DNA of 57,738 nucleotides from Hyphomicrobiales bacterium (lineage in GTDB: Bacteria > Pseudomonadota > Alphaproteobacteria > Rhizobiales > Beijerinckiaceae), in the NCBI GenBank assembly GCA_019247605.1, contig JAFBAS010000095.1, forward strand, positions 1-57,738. The letters are read 5' to 3'. Position 1 is the stretch's first letter, and every line of letters begins with the position of its first letter. A program made the translations under genes and the position numbers. Below the pieces are notes generated by a model. That model made no database searches. It was given only the letters and a program-made list of their open reading frames with translations, and had not been told where the DNA came from. Shown here piece by piece: positions 25,593 through 33,844 of this stretch.

Positions 25593-26849
25593 ATGCGAGG
25601 CTTCAACTATCGGCGGATTTTGCTTTGTGGCGGGGGGATGATTGCGGCGCTTGCCGTTGTTTCATCGGCCAGTGCCGCGGAAACCAAGGGCCCGGTCACC
25701 GACGATATCGGGGTCCTGGTGATCCCGAAAGGCGCACCGATCCAGATCGGCGCCTATTGGGTGATGTCGGGCGCCGACTCCGCGCTCGGCATCGACGAGA
25801 AGCGCGGCGTCGAGATCGCCGTCAAGGATATCGGCGGCAAGCTCGTCGGCCATCCGATCAAGCTCAACGTCGAGGACGACGGATGCAACGCGGAGGGAGG
25901 CCAGACCGCGGCGACGAAGCTTGCGTCCAATCCCGCGACGGCGATCGTAATCGGACCGGCCTGCTCGAGCGCCGCGACGCCCGGCGCGCCGATTCTGTGG
26001 AAAGCCGGCATCACCGACATCGACACGGCGGCGACCGCACCGGCGCTGACCGCGCCCGAGCGCAAGCCGGAATACGCAGGTTTTGTGCGCACCGTCTATA
26101 GCGACATCGATCAGGGCCGAAACGACGCGAAATATGTGCACGACGTGCTCAAGGCCCAAAAGATCGTGACCATCCATGACGGCAGCCCCTATGCGCAGCA
26201 GCTCGCCACGGTGATGGGTGAGAACTTCAAGAAGCTCGGCGGTCAGGTGCTTTCGCAGGAAGCCGTGTCGCCGACGGACGTCGACATGCATCCGGTGCTG
26301 ACGCGCGTCGCGACCGAGAAGCCCGATGTGATCTACGCGCCGGTCTTCGTCGCGGCGGGCGCGCAGTTGCTGCGCCAATCGAAAGATATCCCGGGGCTCG
26401 AGAAAGTGCCGCTCATCGGCAGCTCCGGTCAGATGGCGCCCGACCTCATCGAGGCGGCACGCGCCGCGATCGTCGGCTACAAGATCACCTATCCGGACGT
26501 CTCGCCGGAAGCCATGGGCAAAGCCTATCCGAAGTTCGTGGACGAGTACAAGAAAGCCTATGGCGAGGCCCCGATCTCGGGCTATCACGCCAACGCCTAT
26601 GACGGCGCCCAGCTCGCCTTCAAGGCCATCGAGAAAGTGGCGAAGACGGATGCGAGCGGGGCGACTTATATCGGCCGAAAGGCGTTGCGTGACGCCGTGT
26701 TCGCGACCAAGTTCGAAGGCGTCAGCGGGCCGATCTCGTGCGATCAATACGGTCAATGCGCGCAGTTCAAGCCCGCGGTCTACGAGTTCACGAACGGCGA
26801 TCCGAAGACCTTCAAGATCGGCGAAAATCCGAAAAAGATCTGGCCTTGA
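25593..26849 (+). CDS. livK: Branched-chain amino acid-type ABC transporter binding protein
   Basis: This is a 418-residue periplasmic binding protein (Peripla_BP_6, LivK-like) with a signal peptide ending in SSASAAE. Typical parts are IQIGAYWVMSGADSALGIDEKRG cut by domain hinges, KLNVEDDGCNAEGG, AIVIGPACSSAATPGAP and IVTIHDGSPYAQQLA. It delivers the ligand to the LivHM permease. The ATG at 25593 with GGGAGGA upstream is preferred to an in-frame ATG 27 bases earlier. It is the first gene of a complete five-gene operon. The ligand could be a branched-chain amino acid, an amide, urea or an aromatic acid; the family does not decide. Confidence 0.88.
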   Translation: MRGFNYRRILLCGGGMIAALAVVSSASAAETKGPVTDDIGVLVIPKGAPIQIGAYWVMSGADSALGIDEKRGVEIAVKDIGGKLVGHPIKLNVEDDGCNAEGGQTAATKLASNPATAIVIGPACSSAATPGAPILWKAGITDIDTAATAPALTAPERKPEYAGFVRTVYSDIDQGRNDAKYVHDVLKAQKIVTIHDGSPYAQQLATVMGENFKKLGGQVLSQEAVSPTDVDMHPVLTRVATEKPDVIYAPVFVAAGAQLLRQSKDIPGLEKVPLIGSSGQMAPDLIEAARAAIVGYKITYPDVSPEAMGKAYPKFVDEYKKAYGEAPISGYHANAYDGAQLAFKAIEKVAKTDASGATYIGRKALRDAVFATKFEGVSGPISCDQYGQCAQFKPAVYEFTNGDPKTFKIGENPKKIWP

Positions 26850-26876
26850 TCGGCTTCGCCAATTTGTCTGGAGCGA

Positions 26877-26908
26877 CGGGAGGGAGGCGCTGCGGCGCCT
26901 CTTTCCCG
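26877..26908 (+). promoter_or_regulatory. Strong intercistronic hairpin between livK and livH
   Basis: CGGGA (26877-26881) pairs with TCCCG (26904-26908) and GAGGCGC (26884-26890) with GCGCCTC (26895-26901). Two G-T pairs join them, giving a continuous 14-bp stem with a TGCG loop. There is no long T-run after it. Such hairpins after a binding-protein gene usually protect the upstream mRNA or cause partial termination, so that binding protein exceeds permease. Confidence 0.7.
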
Positions 26909-26938
26909 CCACGAATTTGCAAGGACCGATAAACGAAA

Positions 26939-28033
26939 ATGAGTGATGCCGCGGTAAGCCGAGCCTTCATTCCGAAACTGAGCTCGCTCTCGCGCTTCAC
27001 CTTCGTCGACGTGGTGTTGTGGGCACTGCGTATCGGGGTCGTCGTGGTTGTGGTCGGCGGCACGATCGGCACCTTGATCAAGGCCCGCTACGGCGCGGCG
27101 CAATGGTTCGACTTCCTCGTTTTCGGCGTGACGATCGGCAGCGTCTATGCGCTTGTCGCGCTTGGCTACACCATGGTCTACGGCGTCTTGCGCCTCATCA
27201 ATTTTGCCCATGGCGACATCATGATGACCGGAGCGTTCTCCGGATATTTCGTGGCCTCATCCTTTGCGGAAAGCGGGTTTCTGGACACCAACCCGGTGCT
27301 GGCGATGCTCGGCATCCTCGCCGTCGCGGTCACAACGTCGACGCTGATCGCGGTTCTCACCGAGCGGCTCGCCTATCGGCCGTTCCGGCGCGTGCGAGGG
27401 CTCGCGCCTTTGATCTGCGCCATCGGTGTTTCATTTTTCCTGGAACAGACCTTCCGCGGCGCTTTCGGCTCGGGCGTGCGCGCCTATCCGGATCCGAAAT
27501 GGCAAAAGAACACGGTTGACGTCTTCGGCTTCGGCGTGCCGCTCGTCGAGGTTCTCGTCGTCGCCGCCGCGCTCGTCTCCATGCTCGTCCTCTACGTGAT
27601 CGTGCAGCGCACCCGCATGGGTACGGCGATGCGCGCCGTTTCGGAAGATTCGGACACGGCCGCCATGATGGGCATCGACGTCAACAAGGTCGTGGTGTTC
27701 ACGTTCGCGCTCGGGGGCGCGATGGCTGGTATCGCGGGGGTCTGCTACGCCTTCGTCTTCAAGCAAGTGTATTTCTTCATGGGCTTCACACCGGGCATCA
27801 AGGCTTTCGGAGCGGCGGTGCTCGGCGGCATCGGCAGCGTGCCCGGCGCCATGATCGGTGGTTTGTTTCTCGGCCTCGTGGAATCTGTCGGACCGGCACT
27901 CTTCCTCGACGGCATCGGCATTCCGGCGCCCTACCAGTTGCGCGATCTCATCGCCTTCACACTGCTGATCATGGTGCTGATTTTCAGGCCTTACGGCATC
28001 TTCGGCGAGCGCATGGCGAAGAAACGAGCATGA
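26939..28033 (+). CDS. livH: Branched-chain-type ABC transporter permease LivH
   Basis: This is a 364-residue inner-membrane permease with about eight hydrophobic helices after a 60-residue N-terminal extension containing one extra helix. The LivH landmarks are present: LVALGYTMVYGVLRLINFAHGDIMM, DTAAMMGIDVNKVVVFTFAL and the GAAVLGGIGSVPGAMIGG loop that docks the ATPase. The usual LivH is about 300 residues; the extra N-terminal part (VVLWALRIGVVVVVVGGTIG) is a known variant in Rhizobiales. It overlaps livM by ATGA. Confidence 0.9.
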   Translation: MSDAAVSRAFIPKLSSLSRFTFVDVVLWALRIGVVVVVVGGTIGTLIKARYGAAQWFDFLVFGVTIGSVYALVALGYTMVYGVLRLINFAHGDIMMTGAFSGYFVASSFAESGFLDTNPVLAMLGILAVAVTTSTLIAVLTERLAYRPFRRVRGLAPLICAIGVSFFLEQTFRGAFGSGVRAYPDPKWQKNTVDVFGFGVPLVEVLVVAAALVSMLVLYVIVQRTRMGTAMRAVSEDSDTAAMMGIDVNKVVVFTFALGGAMAGIAGVCYAFVFKQVYFFMGFTPGIKAFGAAVLGGIGSVPGAMIGGLFLGLVESVGPALFLDGIGIPAPYQLRDLIAFTLLIMVLIFRPYGIFGERMAKKRA

Positions 28034-29829
28034 GCGTCTTGTCGCATACCGCCTCGGCCCATCATCCGGTCGCGGAGCCCTCGCCGTTCAGGCGGCCCGT
28101 GAAAATCGGCCTCATCTTCGGAGCCATCGCAGTTTACATCGCGGTCGTCGGCATCCTGCCGCTGATCGATGCGCGATGGATCGTCGTCGACGTCGTTTCG
28201 CTCGGCGACGCGGCGCTCATCGCCATCGGGCTCGGCGCCGGCGCGGCGGTGGCCAGGCGAAGGGCGCCGACCTCGTCCGGCCTGGCGCCCCTTGCCGCGC
28301 AAGCGCTTCTCGCGGGAGCGATTGCGGGTGGCATGCTCGCGTTTCTCGTGATCGCGATGTCGCTTCTCGATCTGCGGCCGATTTTCATTGCCCTTTCGCC
28401 GATGCTTCTCGAGACGCTTACCTTCGGTCTTGGCGTGCCGCTCGGATCCGTCATTCTCATCGTTTCCGGCGCCGTCCTTGGGGTGCTGGGCGCCGCCCTC
28501 TCGCTCGGGCCGGTCACCATCCGCAGGCCGATCCTCATCGGATTGAGCTTCGTGCTCGTCTTCGGGGTGTTCCAGGAGCTCATCCAGATCATGATGCAGT
28601 TCGGCGAACTCATCGGCGATCTGCGCGAGACGCTTTACACCTGGGAAGGGCTAAGTCTCACGGGCGCGGCAATCATCTTCGTACTTTCCGCCGGAGGGGC
28701 GTATTTGTGGACGAAGTCGCTGCGCACCCAGTTTCACGACCGGATGGCCGGTCTCAGCCCGGCGCAGCAGGCGCATGTCAGGACAGCAAAGATCATAATC
28801 GGCGTGCTCCTCGTCGTGCTCTTTCCGATCCTGGCCGGCCCGTACATCGGACAGGTGATGATGCTCGTCGGGCTCTACGTCCTGATGGGAATGGGCCTCA
28901 ATCTCGAGGTCGGGCTGGCCGGGCTTCTCGATCTCGGCTTTGTCGCCTTCTTCGCGGTCGGCGCCTACACCACGGCCTTGCTCACTGCGGACAGCCCGCA
29001 CGCGCTCGCGGCCTGGACGGCCATTCCGAGCGTCTCGTATTGGGTGGCCATGCCGATCGCCGTCTTCTGTTCGGTGATCGTCGGCATCCTGTTCGGCATA
29101 CCTGTGCTTGGCGTGCGTGGCGACTATCTTGCGGTCGCGACGATGGGGCTCGGCGAAATCGTGCGGGTGATCGTGCAGTCCGACATGGCGGCCCCGCTGC
29201 TTGCCGGCGCACAAGGCATCTTGCAAATTCCGAAGCCGAAAATCGGCAGCCTCGAGCTCAGCGATCCGGTCTCGCTCTTCTATCTCACGCTCGTCTCCTC
29301 CGCGATCGCGGCCTATTTCGCATGGCGTCTCGAGAACTCGCGTCTGGGACGTGCCTGGATGGCGGTCCGCGACGACGAGGACGTGGCGCAGGCGCTCGGC
29401 ATCAACCTCGTCAAGGTGAAGCTTCTCGCTTACGGGCTCGGCGCGGCCTTCGCCGGGCTTGCGGGCTCGATCTTCGCCGTCATGCTGACGTCGATCTACC
29501 CTTCCAGCTTCCAGCTCCTCATCTCGATCAACGTGCTCGCGCTCATCATCGTGGGCGGCATGGGGAGCTTGCCCGGGGTGGTCGTCGGTGCCATCGCGCT
29601 CGTCGGCCTGCCGGAGCTCCTGCGCGAGTTCGGCGAGTATCGCTACCTGTTTTATGGCGCGGCGCTCATCATCATGATGCGGATCAAGCCGGAAGGGCTG
29701 TGGCCTTCGGTGACGCGCCAGCGGGAGCTGCGCGCCGCGGCAGGCGAGCTCGAGGAGGAGGAGGAAGCGCAAGAGCTCGGCGCTGGCGTCGAAACACCCT
29801 CATTTGCGACGCAAGGCCTGGAAAAATAG
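28030..29829 (+). CDS. livM: Branched-chain-type ABC transporter permease LivM, long form
   Basis: This is a 599-residue permease partner of LivH. The conserved LivM core occupies roughly residues 260-570: GMGLNLEVGLAGLLDLGFVA, IPVLGVRGDYLAVATMGLGE, ALGINLVKVKLLAYGLGAAF and GGMGSLPGVVVGAIA. Before it lie about 250 residues with five or six additional hydrophobic segments (VKIGLIFGAIAVYIAVVGIL; GALAGGIAGG-like Ala/Leu stretches). Ordinary LivM is 300-450 residues. A Glu-rich cytoplasmic tail (LEEEEEAQE) ends the protein. It starts inside the livH stop. Confidence 0.9.
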   Translation: MSVLSHTASAHHPVAEPSPFRRPVKIGLIFGAIAVYIAVVGILPLIDARWIVVDVVSLGDAALIAIGLGAGAAVARRRAPTSSGLAPLAAQALLAGAIAGGMLAFLVIAMSLLDLRPIFIALSPMLLETLTFGLGVPLGSVILIVSGAVLGVLGAALSLGPVTIRRPILIGLSFVLVFGVFQELIQIMMQFGELIGDLRETLYTWEGLSLTGAAIIFVLSAGGAYLWTKSLRTQFHDRMAGLSPAQQAHVRTAKIIIGVLLVVLFPILAGPYIGQVMMLVGLYVLMGMGLNLEVGLAGLLDLGFVAFFAVGAYTTALLTADSPHALAAWTAIPSVSYWVAMPIAVFCSVIVGILFGIPVLGVRGDYLAVATMGLGEIVRVIVQSDMAAPLLAGAQGILQIPKPKIGSLELSDPVSLFYLTLVSSAIAAYFAWRLENSRLGRAWMAVRDDEDVAQALGINLVKVKLLAYGLGAAFAGLAGSIFAVMLTSIYPSSFQLLISINVLALIIVGGMGSLPGVVVGAIALVGLPELLREFGEYRYLFYGAALIIMMRIKPEGLWPSVTRQRELRAAAGELEEEEEAQELGAGVETPSFATQGLEK

Positions 29830-29839
29830 GGGGGCGCGC

Positions 29840-30682
29840 ATGGCTGGCGAAGCAATCTTGCGGACCGAACGCCTGACCATGCGCTTTGGCGGGCTCACCG
29901 CGGTCAGTGAGCTCGACCTTGATGTTCGCGAGAAGGCGATCCACAGTATCATCGGCCCGAACGGGGCAGGGAAGACGACGGTCTTCAACTGTATCATGCA
30001 GAACTTGCAGATCACGGCGGGCCGCATCTGGTTCCAGGGCGAGCGCATGGATGGCCTCACGCCCGATCGCGTCGCCGCTGCCGGGATCAGCCGCACTTAT
30101 CAGAACATCAGGCTCTTTCGAAACATCACGGCCATCGAGAACCTGATGGTGGGCATGCATCTGCATCTCCACTCACATTGGTGGGGAGCGCTTTTCAATA
30201 CCGCGCATACGCGCCACGACGAGCAGCTCGCCCATGAGAACGCGCTCAGGCTCTTGCGTTTCGTCGGGCTGCAAGGGCGAGGCGATGTGCTGGCGCGCAA
30301 CCTCGCTTATGGCGAGCAGCGGCGTCTCGAGATCGGCCGCGCGCTCGCCACGCGTCCGAAGCTCCTCATGCTCGACGAGCCGACTGCCGGGATGAATCCG
30401 CGCGAGACCTCCGAGATGATGGCGTTCATTCGCCATGTGCGCGAGACCTTCGGCGTGACCATCATCCTCATCGAGCACCAGATGCGCGTCGTCATGGGAA
30501 TGTCGGATGTGGTGACCGTTCTCGACCATGGCGTGAAGATCGCCGAGGGATCTCCCGTCGAGGTGCAAAACGACCCCAAGGTCATCGAGGCGTATCTCGG
30601 AAGCGCGAAAGGGGTTCCTGCCGACGTTCTGCGCCATGCGAGCGACCGCATCAAGCACCTCGATGCCTCGGCGGAAGGGTAG
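29840..30682 (+). CDS. livG: Branched-chain-type ABC transporter ATPase LivG
   Basis: This is a 280-residue ATP-binding subunit. Walker A is GPNGAGKTT, the Q-loop region is YQNIRLFRNITA, the signature region is NLAYGEQRRLEIGRAL (a LivG-type variant of LSGGQ), and Walker B is LLMLDEPTAGMNP. The H-loop is in IILIEHQMRVV. The ATG at 29840, with GGGGGGCG upstream, follows the livM stop by ten bases. It pairs with LivF to drive LivHM. Confidence 0.93.
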   Translation: MAGEAILRTERLTMRFGGLTAVSELDLDVREKAIHSIIGPNGAGKTTVFNCIMQNLQITAGRIWFQGERMDGLTPDRVAAAGISRTYQNIRLFRNITAIENLMVGMHLHLHSHWWGALFNTAHTRHDEQLAHENALRLLRFVGLQGRGDVLARNLAYGEQRRLEIGRALATRPKLLMLDEPTAGMNPRETSEMMAFIRHVRETFGVTIILIEHQMRVVMGMSDVVTVLDHGVKIAEGSPVEVQNDPKVIEAYLGSAKGVPADVLRHASDRIKHLDASAEG

Positions 30683-30688
30683 GGGTTT

Positions 30689-31396
30689 ATGGCGCTTCTC
30701 GAAATCGACGCCATTCACGTCTTCTACGACAACATCGAGGCCTTGAAGGGTGTCACCTTCAGCGTCGACACCAAGCAGATCGTCACCCTCGTCGGGGCGA
30801 ACGGTGCCGGCAAATCCACGACCTTGCGTGCCATCAGCGGCATTCTGCATCCACGTTCCGGGGACATAAGGCTCGACGGGGAGAGCCTCAGCGGTGTTGC
30901 GCCCCATGAGATCGCAGCGCTCGGCCTCATGCAGGTGCCCGAAGGCCGTCGCATCTTCGCGCGCCTCACGGTCGAGGAGAATTTGGCAATGGGCGCGTTC
31001 AGGCGCCGCGACCGTCAGGCCGTTGCCGAGGACAAGGAGCGCATGATGACGCTCTTCCCGAGGCTGCGCGAACGCCAGAAGCAAGTGGCGGGGACGCTCT
31101 CGGGAGGCGAGCAGCAGATGGTGGCGACAGCGCGCGCCCTGATGGGGCGTCCTCGCGTGCTCCTCATGGACGAGCCCAGCATGGGGCTTTCGCCCGTCAT
31201 GGTGGAGAACGTCTTCGAGACCATCCGCACGATCAACGAGCAAGGCGTCACGGTGCTGCTCGTCGAGCAGAACGCGTTGCTCGCGCTCAGCATCGCCGAT
31301 TACGCCTATGTCATGGAGAGCGGGCAGATCGTGCTCACCGGCCGCGGCAAGGATCTCCTCGACGACGAGAAGGTGCAGCGCGCCTATCTGGGGTAG
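30689..31396 (+). CDS. livF: Branched-chain-type ABC transporter ATPase LivF
   Basis: This is a 235-residue ATPase closing the operon. Walker A is GANGAGKST, the signature is LSGGEQQMVATARAL, Walker B is VLLMDEPSMGLSP, and VLLVEQNALLAL carries the LivF-type switch region. The C-terminal ILTGRGKDLL-like segment (QIVLTGRGKDLLDDEKV) is typical. It starts six bases after the livG stop with an AGGGG ribosome site. It converges with the betaine-homocysteine-type methyltransferase gene. Confidence 0.93.
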   Translation: MALLEIDAIHVFYDNIEALKGVTFSVDTKQIVTLVGANGAGKSTTLRAISGILHPRSGDIRLDGESLSGVAPHEIAALGLMQVPEGRRIFARLTVEENLAMGAFRRRDRQAVAEDKERMMTLFPRLRERQKQVAGTLSGGEQQMVATARALMGRPRVLLMDEPSMGLSPVMVENVFETIRTINEQGVTVLLVEQNALLALSIADYAYVMESGQIVLTGRGKDLLDDEKVQRAYLG

Positions 31397-31431
31397 CACG
31401 CGCTGCGAATCAAAAGGTGTTCAGGCCGTCC

Positions 31432-32640
31432 TCACAGCCGCCCGGCGTAAGAGATGTTGTGCGCTTTCAGGCGCTTGTTGCTGCCGAAGAACGCATGCTT
31501 CGACATGTCGGGCGAAAAGCGGCTTGCCGGCGGCTGACGGCCGAGCGCCTCGGCCATGGCGCGAATGTGATGGGGGCCCGCCCCGCAGCAGACGCCGAGA
31601 TAATGCACGCCGAGCGCGTAGGCCTTCTTGGCGAACTCGCCGATCTCGTGGCGATTGCAGACGAAGGGATCGAGCGAGGTCGGAAACGGCCGCCCCTCCG
31701 GAAAGTCGTGCCAGTGGGAATCCGTGAGCGACTGAAAGGTCGGCTCCTCGCTCGTCGTTCTGTACGGCACGGGAAGCGCCGCCACATGGCATCGGACCGC
31801 GGAGCGCACCTCCGCGAGCAGCGGCAGCATGGTCCAGGGCCCGCGAATGCAGTTGAAGCCCACCACGTCGGCGCCGGCCGCTTCGAGGCGTTTCGCCGCG
31901 TCGGCAAGCGAGAGGTTCTCGCGCGAGACGGGATCCTTGTGGACCGCCAAGGTGACAACCGCCGGCAAGCCCGTTTTCTTGACCGCCTTCGCGGCGAGCT
32001 CCGCCTCGGCCGCGTAACTGAATGTCTCGCCAACGATGAAATCGACACCGGCTTCGACTGCCCAACCGATCTGCTCGTCGAACATGCGCTGCGCCGCCTT
32101 GTGCGATTGCGGATCGCCCGGATCGTAGATGTTCGTGTTGCAGATATTGCCGGCGAGAAGCGCGCCGGTCTCGCGCGCCACTTTCCTGGCGATTCGCAAG
32201 GCCTGGCGGTTGATGCGTTCGAGATCCTTCTCGCGTCCCACGATCCTCAGCTTCTCGCGGTGCGCGTAATAGGTGAACGCCTCGACCACGTCCGAACCGG
32301 CATGCACGAAATCGCGGTGCAAGCTCTCGACGAGGTCGGGATGCTCCAGCACCACCTCGGGCACGAACGCGCCGGCCTGCAGGTAGCCGCGTCGCTCGAA
32401 TTCGAAGAGATATCCCTCGGCGCAAATCACCGGTCCTTCAGCCAGCCGCTCGAGAAGGCCCTTGCGCGACTTCGCGGCGGCTCTCGAGGAACGGGCCCGT
32501 TTCGCGGACGCGCTCGTCGTGCGCGCCTTCCCGCCGCGGGGCGCCGTGGTGCGCCTCTTCACCGCGGACGACTTCGACCTCGACCTCGAACCCGCCTTGG
32601 CCTTCGCCCGTGCCTTGCCGCTCGCCCTCTTTGTCGCCAT
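31432..32640 (-). CDS. Betaine-homocysteine-type S-methyltransferase with basic N-terminal tail
   Basis: This is a 402-residue zinc-dependent homocysteine S-methyltransferase. Zinc ligands are the Cys of VVGFNCIRGP and the Cys pair of LGVCCGAGPHHIR, as in BHMT/MetH-N barrels. The first ~60 residues are a Lys/Arg/Ala/Ser-rich low-complexity tail (KRASGKARAKAKAGSRSRSK), like histone H1 or AlgP C-terminal repeats. The enzyme proper starts near GLLERLAEGPV. The ATG at 32640, with AAAGGACAGG upstream, includes the tail. No internal start with a ribosome site was found that would remove it. The methyl donor (betaine or S-methylmethionine) is not resolved. Confidence 0.85.
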   Translation of the reverse strand: MATKRASGKARAKAKAGSRSRSKSSAVKRRTTAPRGGKARTTSASAKRARSSRAAAKSRKGLLERLAEGPVICAEGYLFEFERRGYLQAGAFVPEVVLEHPDLVESLHRDFVHAGSDVVEAFTYYAHREKLRIVGREKDLERINRQALRIARKVARETGALLAGNICNTNIYDPGDPQSHKAAQRMFDEQIGWAVEAGVDFIVGETFSYAAEAELAAKAVKKTGLPAVVTLAVHKDPVSRENLSLADAAKRLEAAGADVVGFNCIRGPWTMLPLLAEVRSAVRCHVAALPVPYRTTSEEPTFQSLTDSHWHDFPEGRPFPTSLDPFVCNRHEIGEFAKKAYALGVHYLGVCCGAGPHHIRAMAEALGRQPPASRFSPDMSKHAFFGSNKRLKAHNISYAGRL

Positions 32641-33175
32641 GTCCTGTCCTTTCGAGGTCGCTCCCGCCAATTGTGATCATCCGCGTCGCAAGGCAGAGAT
32701 CCTTTGCCTTCATCGACGAAATGGAAAGATAGTCGAGGTATTGGAAGGCGAGCAAGAAGGTCAGGGACCGATCTGTGAAGGCTGGCTGTGCAGCCATCAA
32801 GGGTGCGATCTCCACCGGCTCCGGGCATCGGAGATGATTCATAGAATCGGCAGGCGGACCGACTTGTGACGACGGCGATCATCAACCGTCTGTCAGCTAA
32901 TTCAAAAGGCGGGAAACGGGCGCGGCAGCGAAACCTTGATGCCGGGCAATTAAGAATCAAAGGCCGGGCGATTAGGAATGGATCACTGGGCAATTGGGAG
33001 TGAAGCGCCTTGTCTAGCGTCAGATCACGGCGCAACGCAGAGGCAGCCCTCATCCAGCGACGCGCTGTGGCAAAATAGACCTTGTACCTCGCAGCGAAAA
33101 AGAAAGAGGCGCTCGCCCCGCTGTCGTTCGGGGTGCGGATGATTCGTGCTCAAGCCCGGGGCTCGCGCGTCTCCG
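32641..33175. other. 535-base intergenic region upstream of the methyltransferase
   Basis: The listed frames here are short, lack ribosome sites and show no family motifs. The region must hold the promoter of the minus-strand methyltransferase. It also holds the spaced repeat at 32944-33001. Confidence 0.5.
32944..33001. repeat. Three 14-bp repeats with exact 22-bp period
   Basis: GGGCAATTAAGAAT (32944), GGGCGATTAGGAAT (32966) and GGGCAATTGGGAGT (32988) are related copies. Their starts are exactly 22 bp apart, close to two helical turns. They could be a cooperative protein-binding array or a decayed minisatellite. Confidence 0.55.
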
Positions 33176-33622
33176 TCACCGCGCTTGGCTGAACTCCACA
33201 TACCCCCAGGATTTGCAAAGCTCCGCGGTCGTCCCCGCTTCCGTTTGGTCGCCAATTGCGGCCGAGGGGTCGAACATCGCGGGAGCGCCCTCGACATGCT
33301 GGATAACGCCGTGGTCAAAGGCGCCGCTGGAATTCTGCGCGATGGCGGCGGCAAACTTGCGAAAACCGGAGGAGGCGCCCGTGTTCGTCCTGCCGCTGAT
33401 GAGGCCGCAATAATTGGTCGCTTTCCCGCTCGGGCCGACCAGGACCGGCATCCACTTGAATTGCGCGGCGTCCGGCTCCCTGAGCGTTTGCGACAGGGAA
33501 CGGCGCAAGGCTTCCTGCTCGGCTGGCGCGAGCTGGCGAACGTCGAGCCCAACCACCTTGTCGCTGCTCGAGCCGCATCCGCAAAGGATCAGGCAAACTG
33601 CCATTGCCGCAAAACGCCTCAT
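33176..33622 (-). CDS. Putative lipoprotein, unknown function
   Basis: This is a 148-residue protein with a short lipoprotein-type signal (MRRFAAMAVCLILCGCGSSS), the lipidated Cys probably being the one after LCG. The mature part contains LRRSLSQTLREPDAAQFKWM followed by NYCGLISGRTNTGASSGF. This pattern (residue changes in a small beta sandwich, Cys near the glycine-rich turn) is common in Rhizobiales outer-membrane-associated proteins of unknown role. The ATG at 33622 has GAGGAGAAGAA directly upstream. It diverges from the flavin monooxygenase gene. Confidence 0.75.
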   Translation of the reverse strand: MRRFAAMAVCLILCGCGSSSDKVVGLDVRQLAPAEQEALRRSLSQTLREPDAAQFKWMPVLVGPSGKATNYCGLISGRTNTGASSGFRKFAAAIAQNSSGAFDHGVIQHVEGAPAMFDPSAAIGDQTEAGTTAELCKSWGYVEFSQAR

Positions 33623-33844
33623 TTCTTCTCCTCGCTCACCTGCTCGCCGACCCAATAAACCCGCGCGAAGACGCGTGATCAGCGATCGCGCGCGCAGAAT
33701 AATGGCGGGGAGAAACAAGACAATCCCATCCTTCGTCAAACAAGCGTGAGCCGTGGAAGCGCCTGCCCGACGGAAAGGGCGCAGACGTAATTGCGAAGCA
33801 ACTTCGCTCATCCTAAGGTCCTTGCGGCAGAGGGGTTCCAGTCA

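Noticed and set aside
28176-29876. 566-codon plus-strand open frame within livM
   Set aside because: Arg/Gly-rich frame-shadow of livM with no ribosome site or family motif.
30173-31399. 408-codon minus-strand open frame
   Set aside because: Antisense of livG/livF, whose Walker motifs prove the plus-strand reading.
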